Assembly: GCA_027364815.1 (NCBI GenBank)
Contig: DAHXOQ010000003.1
Span: 1 to 43,446, forward strand
Length of the DNA: 43,446 bases
Direction: 5' to 3'
Source: Acidobacteriaceae bacterium
Lineage (GTDB): Bacteria > Acidobacteriota > Terriglobia > Terriglobales > Acidobacteriaceae
The notes under the pieces are model-generated. The model was not told the DNA's origin and searched no databases. It was given only the letters and a program-made list of their open reading frames with translations. The position numbers were made by a program, and so were the translations under genes. How positions within the stretch are numbered: position 1 is the stretch's first letter; the number at the start of each line of letters is the position of its first letter. This document shows positions 7,333 to 16,208 of this stretch, piece by piece.

Positions 7333-8925
7333 TTAATACTTTCCTTCCAGTAATTCGTTCGTTCCATCAGGCAATTTGCTGCAATTCATAACTTGCGCGT
7401 GTTTGATACCGGCGGCGTCGAGTGCCGGCGCATTCATTGGCAAGCGCAGATTATTGATCCGCAACTGATCCACATCGCGCGCCCAGATGGCAGGACGCTT
7501 ATCAGGCGCAATGAGGCGAACCTCAATGTTGCGCAAAGCGAGGTTGCTGACGTGGCGCAGCAAGAATCCTGTTGCAGGTATTGCGCCGAACATCTCGGGC
7601 TCGGGATATTTAGCTTCCAACTCGGCGGGCAGGAGCGCGGCCATTGCACTATCCCCGCCTCCCACCTGCTCAAAGAAGCAGTCGCTGATCTGAATGTCTT
7701 CGATGGGGTGGTTTGGAATGCCAGCGAGGATGGATGGTATCTGACCTGCGCCGGAGCTAGTGATTTGACTGATAAGGATGCGTCGAATGGCTCCGATGGG
7801 GGTAGCGGCGGGGGCGCGCATGCGGCTTCCCAATCGCATGAAGATGGGCGCGCTGCGAACATCGCGCATGCTGATGTTGGTGATGGTAATGTCTTCACAG
7901 ACGGCGCCGTCAACGCTCTCGATGGCCACCCCGCGGCAACTTTCAAAGACACAATTATCAATGGTGATGCGCCTGAATCCGCCGTTCGATTCGGTTCCGA
8001 GCTTGATACGGCCGGTGGGGGGCCAATGGAGATCAGTGACTGGTTGCCATGTGGCATCAGCAACGGAACCAAGCGCGTAATTTCCGGTGACAAAACAATT
8101 GGAGATGGTTACGTCTTCAGTTGAGCGCAGAGAGCCGAGTGCATAGGAGCTTTTGAGGCAGATTCCATCATCCCAGGGAGTGTTGACCGTGCAGTTTGAG
8201 ATGCGCACATTTCGGCAGCAATCAATATCCATGCCGTCGCGGTTTGAATCGATGGTGAGATGGTCGACGATGATATTGTCAACGCCGGTGGCGAGAATAC
8301 CGAACCAGCCACCTGCTTTGATGGTGAAATCGCGCAGCAACACATTACGGCAATTCTTGAGAGCGAGCGCTTTACTGCCAATGCCAGGCCGCGCCGGGTC
8401 GGGTCCATTTTTTTCAAATTTAAAACTGCGCGTTAAACCTTGCCCCCAGATCATACCGGGGCCGGTAATGGAGATGTCGTTGAGACCATCACCCCAGAGC
8501 AGCGAATTGTGCCAGTGATTGTGCCCGAAGTCCTGATAGGCTTCGCCGGTTTCGTTGTGCGGTTCAGCAGGGTCGTAACCTGGGTCGTTGTCGGTAGCCG
8601 GATTTTCAGCGGCTAGAATCACGGCCCCGTGGTCAAGATACAACCCCACATGGCTTTTAAGGTGAATCGAATAGGAGCGGTAAACTCCGGCAGGAAAGAA
8701 GACCGTGCCACCGCCGGCATCAGCTGCGGCCGCAATGGATTTGTTGATGGCGGCTGTGTCAAGGGCGAGACCATCGCCTTTGGCGCCCATTGCGCGAACA
8801 TTCCAGATGGCGGCTTGGCCGCTTGCAGACGGCAGCAATTGGTTGAGGAAAGTTTGTGAGCGAACGGGGATGGCGCCGGCTACCGCAGAGGCTAATCCCC
8901 ATCGCAAAAATTCTCTTCTTCGCAT
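7333..8925 (-). CDS. secreted GH28 polygalacturonase-like glycoside hydrolase
   Basis: 530 residues from ATG 8925-8923, chosen because it places a twin-arginine signal (RRREFLRWGLASAVAGA) at the N-terminus; upstream codons to 8988 look non-coding. The body is a right-handed beta-helix: pectate-lyase-like start (IWNVRAMGAKGDGLALDT, FFPAGVYRS), then repeated coils. GH28 motifs: NRDGMD (about 228), WDDGICLKS (about 251) and GRIKLGTESNGGF (about 305). The canonical GHG histidine motif is not evident (GSV in its place), as in many bacterial GH28 subfamilies with the GTESNGGF ending. Probable role: hydrolysis of galacturonan or rhamnogalacturonan outside the cytoplasm, giving galacturonate for the neighbouring uxaC pathway. 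Exact linkage unknown. Confidence 0.88.
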   Translation of the reverse strand: MRRREFLRWGLASAVAGAIPVRSQTFLNQLLPSASGQAAIWNVRAMGAKGDGLALDTAAINKSIAAAADAGGGTVFFPAGVYRSYSIHLKSHVGLYLDHGAVILAAENPATDNDPGYDPAEPHNETGEAYQDFGHNHWHNSLLWGDGLNDISITGPGMIWGQGLTRSFKFEKNGPDPARPGIGSKALALKNCRNVLLRDFTIKAGGWFGILATGVDNIIVDHLTIDSNRDGMDIDCCRNVRISNCTVNTPWDDGICLKSSYALGSLRSTEDVTISNCFVTGNYALGSVADATWQPVTDLHWPPTGRIKLGTESNGGFRRITIDNCVFESCRGVAIESVDGAVCEDITITNISMRDVRSAPIFMRLGSRMRAPAATPIGAIRRILISQITSSGAGQIPSILAGIPNHPIEDIQISDCFFEQVGGGDSAMAALLPAELEAKYPEPEMFGAIPATGFLLRHVSNLALRNIEVRLIAPDKRPAIWARDVDQLRINNLRLPMNAPALDAAGIKHAQVMNCSKLPDGTNELLEGKY

Positions 8926-9027
8926 CACACAATCCATCACTTGCTGCATGTTTTCACAATGCACGTTGAAGTCGGTTAAATGTGCCACAGCTCATCCTAT
9001 AGCACTTCATAGCCCATGAGACGGAGA

Positions 9028-10515
9028 TCAAGCTTCCCATGTCAGCAAGGCTGCGCTTGCGGCGGGGATGAGACAAGATGCCACGCCACTCTCCAGTTTA
9101 GAATGCTCAACCTTGTCAGCGCGCCACGATCCACTCATGCCCACGGGAGCGCCGGAGAAAGTGACATCGCTCAGGCTTTCCAGAGTTGGGGCAATTAACC
9201 GTTGAATCGCGATTCTGCCACTCGAAACATTCGCCTGCATGGTCAGATTGAAATTCATTGCCGGGTTCTTGTTAATGATCACGGCTTGAAGCTTTCCTGC
9301 CGGGCTTTTTAACGTGTGGCAAACGAGAGAATGAGATTCGTCTGTGGAAACTCCGGAAATATCCAGACGGTTCTGGATTAACTGTCCACCCAGAATCTGT
9401 GAAAAGAGCAGCAATGCGTAATACTCCGGACGCGCTACAAATCCGTTTTCAACGTTGCCAACGATTGGGGAGTACCATCCATAACCGCCGCTATGGAAGT
9501 TAATTCCGCTGCCGCCCAGCAGCGCCACTTGAAAGATCAAATCGAGCGCCCATAACGAGGAGGCAAACGAATTGCTGACTCCGGGTTTTCCGCCATGGAA
9601 ACAGGAATTGGTTTCGGTTAACCGATAAGGCAGATTCGATTCAGCCATTGCCTGACGAATGTTCGGAATCTCATCATCCCAACGTGGATTGGTGGCAGAA
9701 AAGAGGTTCTCGATTGTCGAGGCAGGACTTGTTGGCGGGCCCTCAGCATAGTAGTGGGTGGTCAGGAGCATCACCTTATCGGCAAACTGTTTTGCAAAAT
9801 CGCTGACCCAGGCCCCGGTGATAGCGCTATCGGGGCCGGCAACTTTGAGATGCGGCAAGCGCGCGCTTACGGCGTTATAAAAACTAGTCCACTCTTTTGT
9901 ATACGCCGCAAAATCATAATCAGCCGGGCGCAGACCTTTTTTGGCATAGTTGTCCACTTCATTTCCGAACTGGAAACAAATCAGCCTGTCGCCGAGAATT
10001 TCAGAAACAGCGGCGGCCTCTTCAGCGGCTTGTTCTGGTGTGCCGCTGACCAGGTTTAAGCCGAAGATGCAGCGCCATTGAGTCATATCCAGGAATTCGC
10101 GCAAATTGCGTATTGCCTGCGGAGTCTTATGCGATGTGACCAGGGGCAGCTTTCCCTCATCCGGACCGACAGAAGTGACTTCAGCTTTGTTAGTGCTTGT
10201 ACTAGATGCAGCCTCAGGTGACCAGAATGAAGATCCGCTGGTATTGCCTCCGATACGCAATACACCATTAGGGCCCAGTTGTTTGAAAAAGCCGGCGAAG
10301 TCAACGTTCATTGGCGAGAAAAAATCAGGGGTAGCTAACTGCGCGGACTCGTAGCTGAAACCAAGAAAGTCGGAAGCAATTGCATTTTGTACGTGGTTGG
10401 TTTGGACTGTCAGCCGCGCTTGTGCAAGCGGCTTGCCTGCAGCCAGTAATGTTCTGGAAAAAGCGGCCAACGTGAGTGAAACGCTGGCATCAATCAAAAA
10501 TTTTCTTCGGTTCAT
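9028..10515 (-). CDS. GH79 family beta-glucuronidase-like enzyme
   Basis: 495 residues from ATG 10515-10513, with MNRRKFLIDASVSLTLAAF forming a Tat-like signal; the open frame upstream to 10800 has no such signal. The sequence follows the Acidobacterium capsulatum GH79 beta-glucuronidase closely: LGFSYES, LGPNGVLRIGGNTS, ICFQFGNEVDNY, LTTHYYAEG, RLTETNSCFHGGKPGVS, RPEYYALLLFSQ. Predicted catalytic acid/base E186 (GNE) and nucleophile E301 (TETNS), 115 residues apart (114 in the A. capsulatum enzyme, from memory). A C-terminal beta-sandwich (about 390-495) completes the family architecture. It would release glucuronate or 4-O-methylglucuronate from glycans or glycoproteins. Located between GH28 and a TonB receptor. 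Confidence 0.85.
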   Translation of the reverse strand: MNRRKFLIDASVSLTLAAFSRTLLAAGKPLAQARLTVQTNHVQNAIASDFLGFSYESAQLATPDFFSPMNVDFAGFFKQLGPNGVLRIGGNTSGSSFWSPEAASSTSTNKAEVTSVGPDEGKLPLVTSHKTPQAIRNLREFLDMTQWRCIFGLNLVSGTPEQAAEEAAAVSEILGDRLICFQFGNEVDNYAKKGLRPADYDFAAYTKEWTSFYNAVSARLPHLKVAGPDSAITGAWVSDFAKQFADKVMLLTTHYYAEGPPTSPASTIENLFSATNPRWDDEIPNIRQAMAESNLPYRLTETNSCFHGGKPGVSNSFASSLWALDLIFQVALLGGSGINFHSGGYGWYSPIVGNVENGFVARPEYYALLLFSQILGGQLIQNRLDISGVSTDESHSLVCHTLKSPAGKLQAVIINKNPAMNFNLTMQANVSSGRIAIQRLIAPTLESLSDVTFSGAPVGMSGSWRADKVEHSKLESGVASCLIPAASAALLTWEA

Positions 10516-10652
10516 AATGCCGATCCTCAAGGAGTAAAAAATCTGCGATGCAACAAACCTTGCCGGGAAGCCATCCGAGCGCCAGGCTGGTTCTGAACGC
10601 AGTCGTTGAATCCGCAAAGGCTTTATTAAGAGCCATTCGGTATAGGGGGTGT

Positions 10653-10686
10653 ATCGTGCGAGCGACAAGAACGCCACCCGCACGAT
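10653..10686 (-). terminator. hairpin downstream of the first TonB receptor gene
   Basis: ATCGTGCG (10653-10660) and CGCACGAT (10679-10686) form a perfect 8-bp stem around an 18-nt loop, 10 bases past the receptor stop (minus strand). No T-tract follows, so it may be an mRNA 3' structure rather than a strong terminator. Confidence 0.45.
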
Positions 10687-10696
10687 GGTATGCAAG

Positions 10697-13600
10697 TTAG
10701 AAGAAAATCTGGCCGAAGAGCTGCATAGCCCTGCCCCCAACGGTGACGCTGGAGATTTGGCCGATATGCCCCTTACCGATGCTGTTGTCAGGCAGATCAA
10801 AGCTCGGATGGTTGAACACGTTTGTAGCGTCAGCGCGGATTTCCATTTTGACGCCGGAGTAAATTGAAAACGTTTTTCCTAGTGAGAGATTGACGTTGAT
10901 CAGATCCGGCCCGTACAGCGGGTTTCTGGAAGAGTTGCCGAATGTCGCAGGTGTTGGTGCGGCATACGCGTTGACGTTGAACCACGACTGAATGGTGTGA
11001 TAAGTGCCGGATAAAGGATTACCGACGACATTCGGGAACTGCTGGCCAGCCTGGCGGTATGAAGTGTTCGTTTTCATGATCGGAGTGAATGGGTTACCGG
11101 TTTGGGCAAGCACCGTTGTGGCAATATGCCATCCGCCGACCACTTCGTCCAGAATCGTGTTGTTGTTGAGGAATTGCTTTCCTTTGCCGAATGGCAGTTC
11201 ATACGTGGCAATACCCTTGAACATATGCCGTATATCAAAGTTGGAGGGGCCGTAGTTTGCATCGGGGGCATAGGAGCGTTGAAAGTATGTGTTGCCCGAT
11301 TTTCCACCCCAGCCAGCCGAATCCTGGTCGTCAAGAAAATGTGACCAGGTGTAGTTAACGGAGAACTCCAAGCCATAGCTGAGCCGTTTCTGAAGCGAAG
11401 CCTGCAAGGAGTTGTAGTTGGAGATTGCATTGTTTGTGCTGCCGCTGATGCCTTGATATTGTGTGTAAGGCCTTGCGTTGGTTGACCCCTTGGCATCATT
11501 GGGCCCGAGTTCACTTTCCGGTACCTGGTTGATGTCAACCGGGAAGGCCAAGTTGAATCCATGGCTTCCGACATAAGCAAGCTCAGCCATGAAGTTCGGG
11601 CTAAGCTGACGCTGAACATCCAGGTTCCACTGATAAATTTTGGGCACCGGCGTGTGATATTGGTTGTAACTTACAGCTTGTCCATTAAATGCTGTCGGGT
11701 CTGTAGAAGCAGCGATATAGAGCGAGTTGACGCTTTTCCCACCCGCACCCTGATAGTTTGTATTTCCGTCCGATGACAGCAAAACGACAGGCAAGACGCC
11801 GTTAGTTGTATCCGAATAACTTCCTTTGGAGCCGAAAGCCGCGCCAAGGCCAGTACCGTACGTGTCCGTGCTCAAGATGTAGGCATACAAGCCGAAGCCG
11901 CCACGGATGGTTGTGCTGGGTGTTATGAGATAAGAAAAGCCCACTCTGGGGAGAAAAGTATTCCACATGGATGCCTGCAACGAAGTACGGCCATTTGCGG
12001 CTGTAGAGCCATACCACATGGCACCCGATGAGAGGGATGCCTGGTTATATACCAGAGGGTCAAAGACCATCTCATTGCCTTTGACTTCAGACCATCCGGT
12101 CATTCCCTGATAGCGAAGTCCAATATTCAAAGTGAATGACGGGCGCACTTTGTAACTGTCCTGAATGAAGAGCTGCGGGCTCTTTAAGCGTCCGCCAAAC
12201 TCGGGTGTGACCTGTGCCGACCAACTCTGAGCCTGTCCCAGAAGAAAATCAGCGACGCCCAAACCTGTGGTGCTACTGGTTCCCTTTGTTGAGGCTGTAT
12301 ATGCGCCGGAGAATTGCATGGTGCCGCCGTTGATGTTGCCGCTGCCACCGGTAGAATTGATTTGTTCAATCAGGAATTCGCCGCCTGCGTGCAAGACATG
12401 CTTACCGCGCGTGATAGTGAATACATCGGATGGATCGTAAACGAACTGCTTTTGAGCTTCATTGACAGCCGGTTGCAGTGTGTATTCACTGTTCACGCCA
12501 ATGGTAGGAAAGATGTCGGCCTTAGAGAACTGCCATCCGAGTGAGGTGGGGAATCCCCTGTTCAACGAGTAAGGTTCAACATAGTAGAACTCCTGGGTAA
12601 ATCCAAGTCTTGCCTCATTGACTTTGTTATTCCCAATCGTCCACACATCGGAGATTTGCGCGTTGTTGTGACTGCCATCTTGATGCTGGCAGTTAATTGG
12701 ACAGATGCCCTGATTGAGGTTGAGTTGAGGGGCGTCACCTTCGGTTTCAGAAATAGTAAGCCTGTGATTAGGTGTTACGTCGTAATCGAGGCGGCCAAAA
12801 AATGCCGTGACCGTGGAAGTGCTGGGCACATTGTAAAAGTAGTTGTTCGTCGGGATGCCGTTGACGACGGTCGGCGTATTGTTGGGAGTCGGGTAGAAGG
12901 CGGCAATCGCCTTAGCAACAGTGTCAATCATTGACTCAGGAATCTTGTTTCCATTGCCGTATTCGCTGGCAAAGGACAGACGGTGTACAACACCGCTGGA
13001 GTCGATAGTCTGAGTGGTAGGGTCATAGATTGTAGGCATGCCAGTGAAGTCACCGCCAAGCATGGCTGCCGTGGGTACAGTAATGAAACCGTTTGCAGCT
13101 CCTCCGTGATTGAGGGTTTTGTCAAAATCGAAGAAGAAGAACATTTTCTTCTTCAGGACTGGGCCACCAACATTGAAGCCAAAATTGTTGTAATGCAAAA
13201 TGGGAACACTGGCAGTGGCACCGAAGGAATAGGGAGCTGCATTGAGCGCGTTGTTCTGAAAATACTCGTATCCCTTGCCATGAAACTGGCTGCTTCCACT
13301 CTTGGTGATCTGGTTATAAATGACGCCGCCGATACCATATTGCGCGGAGAAGGAGGAGTCATTGACCTGCACTTCAGCGATAGTTTGAAAAATTGAGACA
13401 TCCGCATTTTCACTGCCCGGCAAAGTGGCTGTGGCGCCGTCATTGAGAATATTGCTGTAAGCCAGGTTTCCGTTGACCGCGGTGTGTTGACCAGAGTTAA
13501 CGGGACTGATGCTTTTCTTGGTGTAAGGAACTCCGGATGCGCCCGGCAGAAGGACGATAAAGTTGGTCCAATTTGCCCCGATTTGCGGCAGTTGCTCAAG

Positions 13601-14089
13601 GTTCCTGCCAGTCAGCGTGGTCGATTGATCGCCACTTTCACTTTGCAACAGTGGAATGTCCGCGTGGACAACAATCTCCTGCTCGGTTGAGCCGATCTTG
13701 AGTTGAACATTAACAGTCGATTCACCGACCATAATGGAGATGGGACCGCGCACATACGTGGCAAAGCCCTGCTTCTTAAATGTGAGCGTGTAGTGATCCG
13801 GCACGATCGATCCCGTTTCATAGAGACCGGAATCGTTGGTTACATAGGTGCGACTGACATTTTTGTCGACATCGTCGAGAGTGATAGTCACACCCGGCAC
13901 CAGTGCGCCATTGACGTCCGTGACTGTGCCGCGAATATCACCTGAATTAGTGTTTTGAGCATGCGAGCTAATGCTCGAAAAGATCATCAGTAGTGACAAC
14001 AGCAGCAGCATTTCAAGTTTGCGATAAGATGCGAACGTTGCCAACGTTCTGTATTGGTTGTTCCAATTTGATCTTGCTGAGTGATTCAT
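10697..14089 (-). CDS. TonB-dependent receptor, Oar-like, with carboxypeptidase-regulatory-like N-domain
   Basis: 1130 residues from ATG 14089-14087, which has GGAGGCAGGGAC directly upstream; the frame continues to 14359 without support. A hydrophobic signal segment (MLLLLSLLMIFSSISSHAQ, about 27-45) is followed by a CarboxypepD_reg-like beta domain (DIRGTVTDVNGALVPGVTITL, about 50-130), a plug-like region and a long outer-membrane barrel. The C-terminus ends in GQIFF, an aromatic terminus typical of BAM substrates. Such Oar/CirA-type receptors are abundant in Acidobacteria and import oligosaccharides or other large ligands with TonB-ExbBD energy. Adjacent GH28 and GH79 enzymes suggest a uronic-acid-containing glycan. 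No SusD partner is present. Confidence 0.9.
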   Translation of the reverse strand: MNHSARSNWNNQYRTLATFASYRKLEMLLLLSLLMIFSSISSHAQNTNSGDIRGTVTDVNGALVPGVTITLDDVDKNVSRTYVTNDSGLYETGSIVPDHYTLTFKKQGFATYVRGPISIMVGESTVNVQLKIGSTEQEIVVHADIPLLQSESGDQSTTLTGRNLEQLPQIGANWTNFIVLLPGASGVPYTKKSISPVNSGQHTAVNGNLAYSNILNDGATATLPGSENADVSIFQTIAEVQVNDSSFSAQYGIGGVIYNQITKSGSSQFHGKGYEYFQNNALNAAPYSFGATASVPILHYNNFGFNVGGPVLKKKMFFFFDFDKTLNHGGAANGFITVPTAAMLGGDFTGMPTIYDPTTQTIDSSGVVHRLSFASEYGNGNKIPESMIDTVAKAIAAFYPTPNNTPTVVNGIPTNNYFYNVPSTSTVTAFFGRLDYDVTPNHRLTISETEGDAPQLNLNQGICPINCQHQDGSHNNAQISDVWTIGNNKVNEARLGFTQEFYYVEPYSLNRGFPTSLGWQFSKADIFPTIGVNSEYTLQPAVNEAQKQFVYDPSDVFTITRGKHVLHAGGEFLIEQINSTGGSGNINGGTMQFSGAYTASTKGTSSTTGLGVADFLLGQAQSWSAQVTPEFGGRLKSPQLFIQDSYKVRPSFTLNIGLRYQGMTGWSEVKGNEMVFDPLVYNQASLSSGAMWYGSTAANGRTSLQASMWNTFLPRVGFSYLITPSTTIRGGFGLYAYILSTDTYGTGLGAAFGSKGSYSDTTNGVLPVVLLSSDGNTNYQGAGGKSVNSLYIAASTDPTAFNGQAVSYNQYHTPVPKIYQWNLDVQRQLSPNFMAELAYVGSHGFNLAFPVDINQVPESELGPNDAKGSTNARPYTQYQGISGSTNNAISNYNSLQASLQKRLSYGLEFSVNYTWSHFLDDQDSAGWGGKSGNTYFQRSYAPDANYGPSNFDIRHMFKGIATYELPFGKGKQFLNNNTILDEVVGGWHIATTVLAQTGNPFTPIMKTNTSYRQAGQQFPNVVGNPLSGTYHTIQSWFNVNAYAAPTPATFGNSSRNPLYGPDLINVNLSLGKTFSIYSGVKMEIRADATNVFNHPSFDLPDNSIGKGHIGQISSVTVGGRAMQLFGQIFF

Positions 14090-14390
14090 GTCCCTGCCTC
14101 CATCAATTTTCTCTAATTGACCGTTGTCCGTGTTGACTCGTCTTAAACTGCCCGCTCTGCTCCCTGCAGTAACAAATGCGCGGAGTGCAGTTTTCAAGTC
14201 ACTAGATACACGCGGTTCGATTAGGCAACCATACTCAACACGGCAAGCAAACCTTTGGAAGTGACTGAATGTCACGGTAACGCTACCGTAATCACGGGGT
14301 GTGCGGGTTACGTGGGACCTTATGTTTAACAAGAAGATACGCGCCATAACCGGTAACAATTCTTGCTAATCTTCTACTGCATCGCAGATA
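14090..14390. other. divergent intergenic region between TonB receptor and winged-helix regulator
   Basis: 301 bases without a gene. It must carry the promoters of both divergent genes. The only clear signal is the palindrome at 14274-14289, listed separately. Confidence 0.6.
14274..14289. promoter_or_regulatory. operator-like palindrome, LacI-type spacing
   Basis: ACGGTAACGCTACCGT: perfect 6-base arms (ACGGTA/TACCGT) around ACGC. Its core GGTAACGCTACC differs by one base from the even, CG-centred palindrome GGTAACGTTACC seen in many LacI-family operators. It lies about 185 bp upstream of the receptor ATG and 100 bp upstream of the regulator ATG. No LacI-family gene is in the window, so the binder is unknown. 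Confidence 0.5.
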
Positions 14391-15770
14391 ATGGCTGATT
14401 GTAGAGGAGAGTTGCTCTTGGCAGATTTTAACGGCAGTCGTATTTCTGCAGAGGAAAGCACACAAGCTCTTCTCAATGATCCTCGCTGGCAGGTTGCAGA
14501 AAGAGCATCACAGAGTCAGGAGCTATGCCGGGCAACGCAACTGCGCGCAATCCTACTATATATAGTTCGTCAGGCCATTCTTGCGCCGGAAGAACAAATA
14601 CACGAATTCGATATTGCACATCGAGTCCTGGGCCGGCAGGATGATTTCAACCCGCTGGACGACAACATTGTCAGGGTTCAGATGACGCGTTTGCGGAAGA
14701 GGCTGGATGCTTATTTTTCTACTGCTGGCAAGGATGAAGAATTCATCATTTCAGTACTTCCAGGAAGTTATAAAGCCGTCTTTAGCCCGCGCAAAGAGCT
14801 GCCGCAGGAGAGAATTCAAGAGAATGAAATCGGTAGTAGCGCAGATGTCATAGTCGATACGGAAGTGATGCCCGCTGTTTTTGAGAAACCTGCGAAGGCA
14901 AAGAGTTTTTATCTGCGTTATCTGCTGATAATTGCTGTTGCACTGGCACTCGGATATTTCGGCGGTGACCACGTTTGGTCTATAACGAACCGTAGCCAGG
15001 CTCCGGCTACCATTTCAAACCCGCTGATTAGACAAATTTTTACCCCACATGCAGTTGTCAACGTAGTGGTGGCCGATGCCGCACTAGTCCTGCTTCAGGA
15101 TGCTGTTCACAGTGATATACCATTGTCCGAATACCTGGATCACAGCTATCCCGACAGATTGCTGGATACGATCAATAATCCAGACCTGAAAACAACGCTC
15201 AAAGCAGTCACACACCATAGTTTGACAAGCCTGAATAATGTGGATGTAGCAGAACGATGTTCTCATTGGGGCACGATTTCCGGATCGAAGGTCTATATAC
15301 GATATGCGCGATATATGCATGTACGCGATTTTGAGCAGGGTAATTTTGTCATCGTCGGAAGCAGACGCTCTAATCTCTGGACAAGCCTCTTTGAAGGCAA
15401 TTTGAACTTTTACCTTGAAGAAGACCCGGCCACGCACACCTTCCATTTCAGAAATCGAAAGCCGAAGCCAGGTGAACCGCAGATTTATGAAGCGCAATAC
15501 GAAGGTTCAGGAGTTCATATTGGCTATGTGGATATTGCCATTCTGCCTAATCTGACTGGCACCGGTACGGTTCTGCTTTTTAATGGCTTGCGCATGGAAA
15601 ATAATGAAGCGGCCTCCAATTTGATATTTGACAGTGAAGTCCCCGATTCATTGAAACATACATTGTCCACAATTTCCGCCACATCTAAAACGGAAATATT
15701 GCTTCGAGTTCGTAGTATCGGTGGAGCGGAAAATGGATGGGAAGTTGTGTCTATCCACTCCTCGAATTAA
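14391..15770 (+). CDS. membrane-anchored winged-helix regulator with extracytoplasmic domain
   Basis: 459 residues. Residues about 40-132 match an N-terminal DNA-binding-like domain common in Acidobacteria (LRAILLYIVRQ, EFDIAHRVLGRQDDFNPLDDNIVRVQMTRLRKRLDAYF, LPGSYKAVF). A single hydrophobic helix follows (about 175-192, YLLIIAVALALGYFGG), then about 265 residues predicted outside the membrane. That C-terminal domain has no family I can name; it contains VIVGSRRSNLWTSLFEGNLNF. This is a CadC-like one-component layout: cytoplasmic DNA binding and periplasmic sensing in one chain. It is divergent from the TonB receptor and may control it. Start: ATG 14391 lacks a ribosome-binding site, whereas AGAGGAG precedes an in-frame TTG at 14418, a plausible alternative. 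Confidence 0.75.
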   Translation: MADCRGELLLADFNGSRISAEESTQALLNDPRWQVAERASQSQELCRATQLRAILLYIVRQAILAPEEQIHEFDIAHRVLGRQDDFNPLDDNIVRVQMTRLRKRLDAYFSTAGKDEEFIISVLPGSYKAVFSPRKELPQERIQENEIGSSADVIVDTEVMPAVFEKPAKAKSFYLRYLLIIAVALALGYFGGDHVWSITNRSQAPATISNPLIRQIFTPHAVVNVVVADAALVLLQDAVHSDIPLSEYLDHSYPDRLLDTINNPDLKTTLKAVTHHSLTSLNNVDVAERCSHWGTISGSKVYIRYARYMHVRDFEQGNFVIVGSRRSNLWTSLFEGNLNFYLEEDPATHTFHFRNRKPKPGEPQIYEAQYEGSGVHIGYVDIAILPNLTGTGTVLLFNGLRMENNEAASNLIFDSEVPDSLKHTLSTISATSKTEILLRVRSIGGAENGWEVVSIHSSN

Positions 15771-16208
15771 GCAGAGGCAGATTCGATCTGCATTGTGTAC
15801 ATCTGATAAATCACTAAATTTCACGAAGCGTTCTCGCTTTAGCCTTGTGCGAAGATCTGGATGGAATCATTCAGGTGTAAGTTGGCTCTTGTTGCGCAGC
15901 CATCACTGGAGAGAGGCTTACATAGCATAGAGGTGAAATCGTTCGCGGGCTACAGTGCCCCATTGTCTGAACTGTTTTGCTCATTATGAATTCAGCGGAT
16001 TGCGGAAGTAAGCGATGTAAACAAAGAAATCATTGACAAAACTTTAGGTTAAAGATAATTATCATAGGCAGCCTCAATCGATTCTTCAGCACACCAAACA
16101 TATGCAGGCATGGGCCAGCGGAAGACCACCGTTGCGCGCCGGACTCTGAATTCCGACCAAAATTTACGAAGTCCACTGCTAATGAAACCCACAATTTTAG
16201 GAGAAGCC
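15771..16208. other. gene-free stretch before the sulfotransferase gene
   Basis: About 440 bases. No convincing ORF. It contains a possible promoter at 16033-16061 (listed separately) and no obvious terminator after the regulator gene. Confidence 0.5.
16033..16061 (+). promoter_or_regulatory. possible promoter of the sulfotransferase gene
   Basis: TTGACA (16033-16038), 17 bp, TAATTA (16056-16061). The -10 overlaps a perfect 10-bp palindrome GATAATTATC (16054-16063), which resembles overlapping half sites of a Fur box but is too short to assign. The gene start is about 150 bp downstream. Confidence 0.4.

Noticed and set aside
10516..10800. Upstream extension of the GH79 frame, overlapping the TonB receptor gene
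   Set aside because: It places 95 unrelated residues before a clear Tat-like signal and overlaps the end of the neighbouring receptor gene.
12080..12110. GACC-ATCC-GGTC inverted repeat resembling the uronate operator
   Set aside because: It lies inside the TonB receptor coding region, and its spacing and flanks do not match GTGGTCTGACCAC.
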